DNA of 64,000 bases from contig CAMUYI010000005.1 in the NCBI GenBank assembly GCA_947164985.1, forward strand, positions 1 to 64,000, read 5' to 3'. A model generated the notes under the pieces. The model worked only from the letters and a program-made list of their open reading frames with translations. It had not been told where the DNA came from and searched no databases. A program made the position numbers and the translations under genes. Below are positions 33,798 to 41,400 of this stretch, piece by piece. This DNA is from an uncultured Bacteroidales bacterium. GTDB taxonomy: Bacteria; Bacteroidota; Bacteroidia; Bacteroidales; Paludibacteraceae. The stretch's first letter is position 1. Every line of letters starts with the position of its first letter.

Positions 33798-36235
33798 TTC
33801 TCATTCTCTCCTTCCTTTCAATTTTCAATTTTCAATTTTCAATTCTCCACGCTGTCGAGACCATCATTATTGGCGAAATTGTCAATGAGACAACGGGTGA
33901 GGCGATACCGAATGTCAATGTGCATTTCCGGGGTACGAAGATCGGTACGACCTCCGATGAGAACGGTTCGTATGTCTTGCGGGTGGACATGACCGGCAAG
34001 GCACAACTGGTCTTCTCGGCCGTGGGTTATTATCCGCAGCGTTTTGAAGTCGAACCGGGTACGATGGCGGGTCTGCAGGTGGCGATGCGCGAACGCGTGG
34101 CGACACTCACCGAAGTGGTCGTAGCGCCTAATGAGAACCCTGCTTTGGAACTTTTACGCCAAGTGCGGGCACATCGGCAGGACAATGACCGGACACTGCA
34201 TCCGGAAATCGGTGCCACACTGAAACGCGAACAGACGCTTTACGTCTCGCACATCAATAAGCGGCATCTGCGCCGCGCGTTATGGAAGAGCCTGCAATCG
34301 GGCATGTTAGAACAAGAGGACTCAACCTATATCCTACCGCTCTACCGCGAGACGCAGTCCTTCCGAATGGCAGGAACGGAAGCCATACCCGCCAATGACC
34401 AACAGCATCAGGCGCTGATCCTCAGCGAGACGGACTACTCTTCCCTGCTGGGCGGCGAAGGCAATCTCAATTTCTACGCCAATTCCGTCCCGCTCATGGG
34501 CCATGCCTTCCTCTCACCTTTGGCTACCGGCGGAAACCTCTATTATAAGTATTATCTTTCAGACGAAGTCGGTCTTACAGAGAACGAAAGTGAACGGTCT
34601 TACAGTGAAACGGTCTTACAGCAAAGCGGTCTCGTTCGGATTCACTTCCGAACGAGAAACCCTTTCTACGCCACGTTTAACGGCGAGATGGTAATCGATA
34701 CCGCGACCTATGCGTTGCGGTCCATTACCGCCTACGTGCCGGCAGAGGTAGCGGTGAACTATGTCAATAACCTGCATGTCTCGCAGACGCTGGCGCCGGA
34801 CGGATCTATCGCCGAAGAACATGTGTCTGCGCTATTGGACATCTCCATCAAAACAGAGAAAGCCGGCACAGTCTTCCCGACGCTCTTGCTAACGACTTCG
34901 CTGAAGAACCCTACAGCGAACAAAGTGAGCGGTCTTACAGCGAAGCGGTCCTACAGCGTCAGCGGTCTTACAGCCGAAGGCGGTCCATCAAAGGCAGACA
35001 GTGCCTTCACGGCGCTGGATTCTCTGCCTTTGATAAAAACCGCCAAGTGGTTTGCGACGATCGCAACGACGGGATATATTCCTACCGGCACGTTCCTCGA
35101 TATCGGTCACATAGAAGAGATCTTGCAAGTGAATCATCACGAAGGCGTGCATTTCGGTCTGCCCTTCCGCACGAACGAGAAACTATCCAAGGTCGTGAGT
35201 CTCGAGGCCTCGGTAGGCTATGGTATCAAGGACCGCAGCCCAAAGGGCATGGGACGCATATCGGTGAACCTGCCTACGGCGCGCAAGCAAACGATGCAAC
35301 TGGAGTACAACGATCATTATGTATGGTCGGAGGTCGATGATTTCGATCGGATGCTCCGCGAGAACTCGATGGGTTGGGGTAACTTTGACTTCACGGCATA
35401 TGCGTTTGAGGCCCTGCATCGCGACAGCCTATGCGTCAATACCGCCATGCGGCAGAGACAATTTCAATTGCATTGGTTTGCAGATTGGCATAAGAATGTA
35501 GAGACCCATACCTTCATTCGCGCAGGATGGCAAGACGGCTATGCATATCAATCGTTGTCCGCCATCGTGCGTCTCAGTTGGGGCGAACGCAAGTACGACG
35601 GTTATTTCATGCGCCGCTATGCCTACTCACCCAAGTATCCGGTGCTCTATGCCGGCTTCGAAACCGGACATTGGAGTCTTACAGCCGAAGGCGGTCTTTA
35701 TTGCCATTTGCGCCTTATGCTGACGCAACACGCTAACTTAGGTATGGGCGGTATGCTCACCTATGCCCTGCAGGCGGGTGCTATCTTCGGGCACGTGCCT
35801 ACGTCCCTACTCTGGCAGGCAAGTGCGAACCAAGGTTATGCGTATGATCCGTACCGTTTCACGATGCTGCATGGCGGACAACTGCTGGCAGATAAGTACG
35901 TAGCGCTGCATGCCGAATGGAACGGCGAGGGAATCCTCTTCAACCTCATCCCGGGTATCCGATGGCTCCATCTCCGCGAACTCGTCGAAGCCAAGATCGC
36001 TTATGGATATTTATCTTACAGCGTAAGCGGTCTTACAGCGAAGCGGTCTTACAGTGCTAACGGTCTTACAGGCGAAGCCGGTCTCTACACGGAGGTAGGC
36101 CTCGGATTAGGTAACATCCTCCGCGTCTGTGACCTCTATTCCGTCTGGGGCTTCATGCCAAATGACCAAATGGTAAATGACAAAATGGTAAATGTCATGT
36201 GGGGTATGCGTTTCCGCATTCATTTAGGCCTCTAA
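33743..36235 (+). CDS. DUF5686 outer-membrane protein with carboxypeptidase-regulatory-like domain
   Basis: 830 aa. The N-terminus MKGERTYKVKGERLKGKG and the hydrophobic signal core SFLSIFNFQFSILH are encoded by two different heptamer arrays. Then come a CarboxypepD_reg-like domain (~42-125: IIIGEIVNETTGEAIPNVNVHFRGTKIGT) and a large DUF5686 part ending in a barrel (YGFM-type strands, final MWGMRFRIHLGL). Such proteins sit in the outer membrane; their role is unclear. Stretches SYSVSGLTAKRSYSVSGLTA come from a 16-17 bp repeat found at four places in the gene. Copy-number change in the first arrays could shift the frame. Confidence 0.85.
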   Translation: MKGERTYKVKGERLKGKGILILSFLSIFNFQFSILHAVETIIIGEIVNETTGEAIPNVNVHFRGTKIGTTSDENGSYVLRVDMTGKAQLVFSAVGYYPQRFEVEPGTMAGLQVAMRERVATLTEVVVAPNENPALELLRQVRAHRQDNDRTLHPEIGATLKREQTLYVSHINKRHLRRALWKSLQSGMLEQEDSTYILPLYRETQSFRMAGTEAIPANDQQHQALILSETDYSSLLGGEGNLNFYANSVPLMGHAFLSPLATGGNLYYKYYLSDEVGLTENESERSYSETVLQQSGLVRIHFRTRNPFYATFNGEMVIDTATYALRSITAYVPAEVAVNYVNNLHVSQTLAPDGSIAEEHVSALLDISIKTEKAGTVFPTLLLTTSLKNPTANKVSGLTAKRSYSVSGLTAEGGPSKADSAFTALDSLPLIKTAKWFATIATTGYIPTGTFLDIGHIEEILQVNHHEGVHFGLPFRTNEKLSKVVSLEASVGYGIKDRSPKGMGRISVNLPTARKQTMQLEYNDHYVWSEVDDFDRMLRENSMGWGNFDFTAYAFEALHRDSLCVNTAMRQRQFQLHWFADWHKNVETHTFIRAGWQDGYAYQSLSAIVRLSWGERKYDGYFMRRYAYSPKYPVLYAGFETGHWSLTAEGGLYCHLRLMLTQHANLGMGGMLTYALQAGAIFGHVPTSLLWQASANQGYAYDPYRFTMLHGGQLLADKYVALHAEWNGEGILFNLIPGIRWLHLRELVEAKIAYGYLSYSVSGLTAKRSYSANGLTGEAGLYTEVGLGLGNILRVCDLYSVWGFMPNDQMVNDKMVNVMWGMRFRIHLGL
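33818..33845. repeat. Heptamer array TCAATTT x4 encoding the signal-peptide core
   Basis: Three TCAATTT units and one TCAATTC encode SIFNFQFSI, the hydrophobic core of the DUF5686 signal peptide. Confidence 0.95.
34588..34634. repeat. 16-bp repeat AGCGGTCTTACAGCGA, first cluster
   Basis: ACGGTCTTACAGTGAA and ACGGTCTTACAGCAAA lie in tandem in the DUF5686 gene and encode ERSYSETVLQQSG. Related units occur at 34923-34985, 35674-35697 and 36017-36084. Confidence 0.85.
34923..34985. repeat. 16-17 bp repeat, second cluster
   Basis: AGCGGTCTTACAGCGA, AGCGGTCCTACAGCGTC and AGCGGTCTTACAGCCGA in tandem encode SGLTAKRSYSVSGLTAEGG. Confidence 0.85.
36017..36084. repeat. 16-17 bp repeat, fourth cluster
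   Basis: At least four tandem units of the GGTCTTACAG type encode SYSVSGLTAKRSYSANGLTGEAG, near the end of the DUF5686 protein. It is followed at 36158-36196 by (C)AAATGGT-like 7-8 bp units. Confidence 0.85.
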
Positions 36236-36312
36236 CGGCATGATTTTTGTAGGATTCCTTATAGCGTCGTCATGACGTCATAACGTAATATCGTCATAAA
36301 AATTATAGCTCT

Positions 36313-36591
36313 ATGGAAAAGAAACAACTAACGCGCAGTACCAACAAGATGTTGGCAGGCGTATGTAGCGGAATTGCAGAGTATTTTGATTTGGATATCA
36401 CGCTGGTGCGTGTCTGCTATGCAGCGTTAACGATCTTCACTACCTGCTTCCCGGGAGTGCTTTTGTATCTGCTGCTGATTCTCATTATGCCGGCAGCGCC
36501 GCAGGCATCAGCACCTTCTTCCAATTCACAGAAGGGTCGCAAACCCGAACCGGAAGATGTCGAGTACACCAACGTAAAAAAAGAGGACTAA
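36313..36591 (+). CDS. PspC domain protein
   Basis: 92 aa. KQLTRSTNKMLAGVCSGIAEYFDLDITLVRVCYAALTIFTTCFPGVLLYLLLILIMP is the PspC domain with one or two membrane segments (~28-62), followed by a charged tail. PspC proteins act in envelope stress responses at the inner membrane. It stands alone after the DUF5686 gene and ends in a terminator; it is the last plus-strand gene before the island. Confidence 0.92.
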   Translation: MEKKQLTRSTNKMLAGVCSGIAEYFDLDITLVRVCYAALTIFTTCFPGVLLYLLLILIMPAAPQASAPSSNSQKGRKPEPEDVEYTNVKKED

Positions 36592-36610
36592 CAAATCCTC
36601 TTTTTTTTTG
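36577..36610 (+). terminator. Terminator after pspC-like gene
   Basis: AAAAAGAGGA-CTAACAAA-TCCTCTTTTT hairpin running into nine T, overlapping the end of the gene. It also marks the border between core block and island. Confidence 0.9.
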
Positions 36611-36629
36611 TGTTGTTTACTGTTGGTCT

Positions 36630-36896
36630 TCAAGCATCGTGGTTATATTGAGCATAGTTGCCCAAAATCTGCTCAATGTGAATTACCTCCGGACATTCGT
36701 CCCATGTAAAACCACCGCCCATCAAGTACCAGTTCTTACGCTTACGTACCGGCACTTTCTTTATAGACGGGAACGCCGAAATGGGCATTGTTATCTGCCT
36801 ACCATCTTTCAGCACTACTTGGAACTTTCCTCTCGCCGGAAACACCAACTTGCTAATCGTGGGCTTAATATCCCAATATCCTTCTACCTGTGCCAT
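36630..36896 (-). CDS. DUF2442 protein, pair 1
   Basis: 88 aa. FQVVLKDGRQITMPISAFPSIKKV and GGGFTWDECPEVIHIEQILG match the DUF2442 pattern (Leu-Lys-Asp-Gly-Arg strand, Pro-hydrophobic segment, closing acidic strand). It lies one base after the DUF4160 gene and is cotranscribed. DUF4160/DUF2442 pairs recur in bacteria and are suspected toxin-antitoxin-like modules; that role is not shown by the sequence. Confidence 0.82.
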   Translation of the reverse strand: MAQVEGYWDIKPTISKLVFPARGKFQVVLKDGRQITMPISAFPSIKKVPVRKRKNWYLMGGGFTWDECPEVIHIEQILGNYAQYNHDA

Positions 36897-36897
36897 A

Positions 36898-37188
36898 TTA
36901 TTTAGTGATTTTAATTAATTTCACATTTCCACCTTTCTTAAAAATCTGCCATTGTTTAAGCAATAACTCTTTGTTTTCTTCAATTATTTGCTCCAATTCC
37001 TTTAATTGCGCATCTGTCAAATCTCCTTCTTTAGACAACTCCACCTTCGGTTCTAACCAAAATTTGGCAAAATGCTCTGTATCTTTCTTACCGACATGGA
37101 CATGTGCTCTATTCTCATTTACGTCTCTTCCGAAAAACAAGAACGTCCACACGATCTTTGCCGTCATGTATAATAGTACTTTAGGCAT
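36898..37188 (-). CDS. DUF4160 protein, pair 1
   Basis: 96 aa from the ATG giving MPKVLLYMTAKIVWTFLFFGRDVNENRAHVHVGKK; the track start six codons upstream is less likely. The HVHV strand, FAKFWLEPKVEL and IIEENKELLLKQW are the DUF4160 pattern. First gene of a pair with DUF2442; a second pair lies at 37457-37911. The proteins of the two pairs differ considerably although their promoters are almost identical. Confidence 0.85.
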   Translation of the reverse strand: MPKVLLYMTAKIVWTFLFFGRDVNENRAHVHVGKKDTEHFAKFWLEPKVELSKEGDLTDAQLKELEQIIEENKELLLKQWQIFKKGGNVKLIKITK

Positions 37189-37216
37189 ATGCTTCCTTTC
37201 CTTCAATTTTGCGCCG

Positions 37217-37247
37217 CAAAATTACAATAAATAATTGATATATGCAA
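37217..37247 (-). promoter_or_regulatory. Promoter of DUF4160/DUF2442 pair 1
   Basis: TAATTTTG -7 box (37217-37224) and TTGCATATATC -33 box on the minus strand. About 95 bp around it (37204-37298) match the region of pair 2 (37927-38022) almost base for base. Confidence 0.85.
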
Positions 37248-37308
37248 ATTTTTGAGGGAAAATTCTTCGTTTTGGGAACATTTTGAAGCATTTTGGACAT
37301 ATATACAC

Positions 37309-37339
37309 ATCAAAGGCAGCCGGGAAAGCTGCCTTTGAT
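37309..37339. other. Stem-loop between the two DUF pairs
   Basis: Perfect 12-bp stem ATCAAAGGCAGC/GCTGCCTTTGAT with a 7-nt loop, without a T-tract. It is followed by an 11-bp tandem TCGCGACCATT x2 at 37364-37385, a motif repeated at about 38150. Confidence 0.8.
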
Positions 37340-37430
37340 TGTTGAATGCCTTAGCAGAGACTCTCGCGACCATTTCGCGACCATTACGGACGTCACTGTA
37401 GGGTGCCTTTTCCCCCCATAACTAAACAAC

Positions 37431-37449
37431 CCCGCCAAATTGGCAGGGC
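37431..37449 (-). terminator. Terminator after DUF2442 of pair 2
   Basis: On the minus strand CCCTGCC-AATTT-GGCGGGG followed by TTGTTT. It belongs to a family of similar hairpins at 38201, 48055 and 49334. Confidence 0.75.
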
Positions 37450-37456
37450 TATCAAA

Positions 37457-37666
37457 TTATCGTTGCAAGAACCCATCAAAACATAGGTCCTCATCTATCA
37501 GAGGCCAATGAATACCATAGGGCGAACATTCGTAGTTGGCTCTCTCTTTCTCGCTTGCATGCAGTAACCTAGGGTAGCGTGCGAATGGCTCACATGCCTC
37601 ACGACCATCAGCAGTACGTATCCATACTCCTGTGTCGGTCAACCATATTTTAGAAACATTAAGCAT
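37457..37666 (-). CDS. DUF2442 protein, pair 2
   Basis: 69 aa. MLNVSKIWLTDTGVWIRTADGREACEPFARYPRLLHAS and YGIHWPLIDEDLCFDGFL match DUF2442, here with the classic GIHWPxIDEDLxxxGFL end. It lies 5 bp after the DUF4160 gene of the same pair and ends before a terminator hairpin. Confidence 0.88.
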   Translation of the reverse strand: MLNVSKIWLTDTGVWIRTADGREACEPFARYPRLLHASEKERANYECSPYGIHWPLIDEDLCFDGFLQR

Positions 37667-37671
37667 AGCTA

Positions 37672-37911
37672 TTAGTTTTTGAAATATTCATTCCAACGAT
37701 TTACAATAATTTCCTTATTTTCCTCTATGACGGATTCTGCCAATCTCAGTTCTGATGCCTTTAATCCATTATTCTCAATGAGTTTAACCTCTGGCTCTAC
37801 GCTGAATTTAGCTTCGTGCTTTTGGTCCTTAATAACATGCACATGTACCGGCTCGTGGTCGTTCGAATAAAACATAAAGCGGAACCCAAATAAGTTAAAT
37901 AATGTTGGCAT
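37672..37911 (-). CDS. DUF4160 protein, pair 2
   Basis: 79 aa. MPTLFNLFGFRFMFYSNDHEPVHVHVIKDQ with the HVHV motif, AKFSVEPEVKLIENNGL and VIEENKEIIVNRWNEYF give a clear DUF4160 match. First gene of the second DUF4160/DUF2442 pair, with its own promoter. It shares little identity with pair 1 outside the family motif. Confidence 0.88.
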   Translation of the reverse strand: MPTLFNLFGFRFMFYSNDHEPVHVHVIKDQKHEAKFSVEPEVKLIENNGLKASELRLAESVIEENKEIIVNRWNEYFKN

Positions 37912-37940
37912 AATAGTTTTGTATTTTCAATTTTGCGCTG

Positions 37941-37971
37941 CAAAATTACAATAAAAAATTGATATATGCAA
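37941..37971 (-). promoter_or_regulatory. Promoter of DUF4160/DUF2442 pair 2
   Basis: TAATTTTG -7 box (37941-37948) and TTGCATATATC -33 box, near-identical to pair 1. Confidence 0.85.
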
Positions 37972-38068
37972 ATTTTTGAGGGAAAATTCTTCGTTTTGGG
38001 AACATTTTGGGTTATTTTGGACTAAGTTTCCATTTTTTCTCGTAATTGGCGTATACTTATTATAGTAT

Positions 38069-38123
38069 GTTATTAGTAGGTGATTAGTAGGTGATTAGTA
38101 GGTGATTAGTAGGTTATTAGTAT
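38069..38123. repeat. 11-bp tandem repeat, second locus
   Basis: Five 11-bp units G(T/G)(T)ATTAGTAG, the same sequence family as 211-276. The rest of 37972-38200 shows no gene. Confidence 0.9.
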
Positions 38124-38200
38124 ATTATAATCGGTATCATCTCACGAACATCACGACCATCTCGCGACCATTACGGAACGTCACCGATAGATAATAACCA

Positions 38201-38229
38201 AACAACCCCGCCAAATTGGCAGGGTTGTT
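38201..38229 (-). terminator. Terminator after small peptide gene 1
   Basis: AACAACCCCGCC-AAATT-GGCAGGGTTGTT, a 12-bp near-perfect stem 28 bp downstream of the peptide stop. Confidence 0.78.
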
Positions 38230-38257
38230 ACGTTCATTCGTCTAATGGCGAGAGGGG

Positions 38258-38404
38258 TTAATTACCGGTGATTTCTTCACCGCCTCCAAGGCCTCCTGTT
38301 CCAGAACCACTATTAATGAGTGATCCGGGGCTTCCTGCCTGCATCAAAGACGTAGCAAAAACTTCTGCTACCTCTACAATTGGTTGATTATAATTCTTTT
38401 TCAT
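38258..38404 (-). CDS. Small peptide downstream of giant gene (peptide 1)
   Basis: 48 aa from the ATG giving MKKNYNQPIVEVAEVFATSLMQAGSPGSLINSGSGTGGLGGGEEITGN; the track start 13 codons upstream lies in the promoter. The charged N-terminus, the IVEV strand, the SLM and the Gly/Ser-rich end are shared with the peptide at 49409-49558. No membrane segment. It has its own promoter and terminator and follows the 1570-aa gene on the same strand. The form MKKxYxxPxxEV resembles small precursor-like proteins common in gut Bacteroidales; function unknown. Confidence 0.78.
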   Translation of the reverse strand: MKKNYNQPIVEVAEVFATSLMQAGSPGSLINSGSGTGGLGGGEEITGN

Positions 38405-38429
38405 AATTCTCAATTTTACAAATCGGCTG

Positions 38430-38460
38430 CAAAGGTACGGCAAATTTTTGACATATGCAA
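38430..38460 (-). promoter_or_regulatory. Promoter of peptide 1
   Basis: TACCTTTG -7 box (38430-38437) and TTGCATATGTC -33 box (38450-38460) on the minus strand, in the gap after the giant gene stop. Confidence 0.82.
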
Positions 38461-38490
38461 ATTTTTGCCGTACTTTTTGCCGAATTTAGT

Positions 38491-41400
38491 TTATTTTACC
38501 AGACGACCAGTAGCGTCATACATCTTCTCACCGCGGAGGATGAAGATCTGACCGTTGATCATTACCTTAACCGGAGCCTCAGCAGCGTTGATAGCATCAA
38601 TACCGGTAGCAACTTGCTCTCCATGAACGGTCATAACTACGCGACGACGCGGAGCATTGCCTTGTTGCGGCTCGTTACTATAAGCCGGAACTCCTGTCAT
38701 ATCCAAGTATGCACGGTTTGCGCCAACATATACATTATCCGAGTTAACATAGTACAATGCGTTATTGTAGATAATGTAGTTAGTAGCGACCTGTGCAATC
38801 GATGCTTGCTCGAACGCGCCGACCAGACCATTGTTGCCTTCGGTTACAGGAGCTAATACTGCATCACCGGTGTAAGCAACCTCAAGCGTGCTTGCTGCTG
38901 CACGGAAGATATACGGACGACCTGCATCGAGTGTACCGGTAACTTCTTCAAGGATGATATCTTTGTTGTTTGCAGCCTTGCTGAGTACTCTCCAAATAGA
39001 GCCAGCTTTAACAGCGGTAACTGCCTTGTCAAGACACATGGTGTAGTACCAACCTTCGGTCAAACCATTACGAACTTCGGTGTAATTCACTACCGGCGGT
39101 TCCGGAGTATCCTCTTCGAGCATGTAAAGAGCCACCAAAGTTCCTGTCGTCGAATTCGTAGCATAGCAAGAGAAGATAGGATTACCATTATTAGGATTAT
39201 AACGCATCAGTTTGCGAGTATTCTCACCTTGAGCGGTAATAGTTGCTTTAGCATCTGTATCAATGCTAATACTCCACTGACCTTCAGCATCATTAGTCTC
39301 TTGAGATTTTAGATAGTTGCTACCAGAAGAAGCAGCACAGAGATATTTATTATCTGTTCCCTGGAATGCCCATATGCCTTCACTTACTGCAACCAAAGTA
39401 AACACTTTCGTCCCTTCTTCAGGAGTAAGTGATGCGCCAGCAACAGCACTTTCGATTGCTCCACGGTTATTACTACGTTGCTCTGCCATCGTGTTGATAG
39501 TACCATCTGCATTTATATATTGAGCAATAATAATCTTCTTACCAGCAGCAAGTGTGGAAGCATCAGTTACAAGCGTCCAAGTACCGGTAACATCATCCTC
39601 AGCAACAGGCTCGGTAACGGTCAGAGAGAGGCTGATTTCTTTTGCGGTTGCCTGACCAGCGTTATCGCTAATGGTCAGCGTTGCTGCAAATGTACCTACG
39701 TTAGCGGAGCTTGCCGAAACGATAATAGTTCCACTTGCGGAGAGAGCCATCGGGTCAGCGCTAAATGCAGCAGCGCCTTCACCAGTAATCGCCACCGTAG
39801 CAGCTGCCACATTCTGCAGCGTTACCTGAAGATTCTTTGCATTGATAGTAGCACCTTGCTCTACAGAGCCAAAGTTCAGATAAGTTGTCGGATTAGTAAT
39901 GATTTCCGGGGTCGGATCATTTACAATAATCGTGTACGAAATTGTAGCCGGCTTATAGTCATCATTTCCAGCAAAAGTAGCGGTAATGTGTGCCGTACCG
40001 GTTGCATTATCAACAAGCGAAACAACACCTGCGTTAACTTCTGCCAAGTACTCATTATCACTTTCAATTGTGATTGCACTTGCGTCAATGCCGTTCGGGT
40101 TCTGCAATGTCGCAGCAGTAAATTCATCACCAAGCGTGATTTCTATTTCATCAGTACTCCATGCTAAACCAGAAGCAGCACGAGTATCTTCAACATAATA
40201 AACTTTCAGCAGCGTCATACGAACCTGCTCATTCGAAGCTGTTAGCGATACAGAATTAGCATCACCCGTCCATTGGTTGTTGTCCTTATCAAGAGCTGGA
40301 TCATCTGCAAAACCATCAATCGGTTTATCAGTTGTGCACGTAAATTCGATCTTCTTGATCTTATAATCCGTAGAAGACAATGTCATCGTTTGATTCTTGT
40401 ACAAACGATAATTTTCGCCATTACCCATTGCTCCGTTTGTGAACTCTAATGTAAAGCCGCCTTTGGTAATGGACAACTCATTTGTACCTGCAATATCTAC
40501 AGTAGCATCAAACGTTATATTATCCAAACCTGCTTCATTAACCGTAATGGTGTAAGAAACAATTGCGGGTTTATAGTCATCATTACCATTGAAGGTAGCA
40601 GTAATAGTAGCCGTACCAGTTGCATCAGCTACGAGCGAAACAACACCTGCGTTAACTTCTGCCAAGTTCTCATTATCACTTTCAATTGTGATCTCAGCAG
40701 CATCAATGCTATTCGGGTTCTGCAATGTCGGAGCAGTAAACTCATCACCAACGGTCAACTCAATAGCGTCAGTACTCCAAGCTAAACCAGCAGCAGAACG
40801 GTTGTCAGGAATGTACGAAACAATGATCTTGCTCATACGAACTTGGTGTCCGGAAGCCGTCAAAACAACCTCACTTGCATTACCTGTCCATTTGTCATTT
40901 GATACGCCTGCAAAACCATCAGATGTATAACTACCGCCAGTTGTTACGAATTCTATCTTCTTAATATTACCAACTGTAGAAGTTACTGTAAGATTTGCAT
41001 TTTTGAAGCATTGATAATAAGAGATAAGATTACTTTGATCATTTACACCATCCGTGTGTGAAGTTTTGATATTGATACCGCTCTTGGTAACACCTTCATC
41101 ATTATCTTCCGCGATATCTGAAGCCAAAGTAGCATCAAAGGTTACTTTTGTGAGCGAAGGATTAACAATGGTAAGGGTGTATGTTGCTGTACCTGCTAAG
41201 TGAGTAGCGTCTCCCGTTGTGGAAGCAGTGATTGTCACTACACCATCTTCATTACCAACAGTTACTTCACCATTCTCATCAACAGTTGCCAAATTCTCAT
41301 CACTGCTGGTATACGTTACCGTTAAACTATTAGGATTCGAAAGATCATTGGTAAATGCAGCTGCATTGATTTCTTTCTCAATAGCCTTTATTGCATAGTT

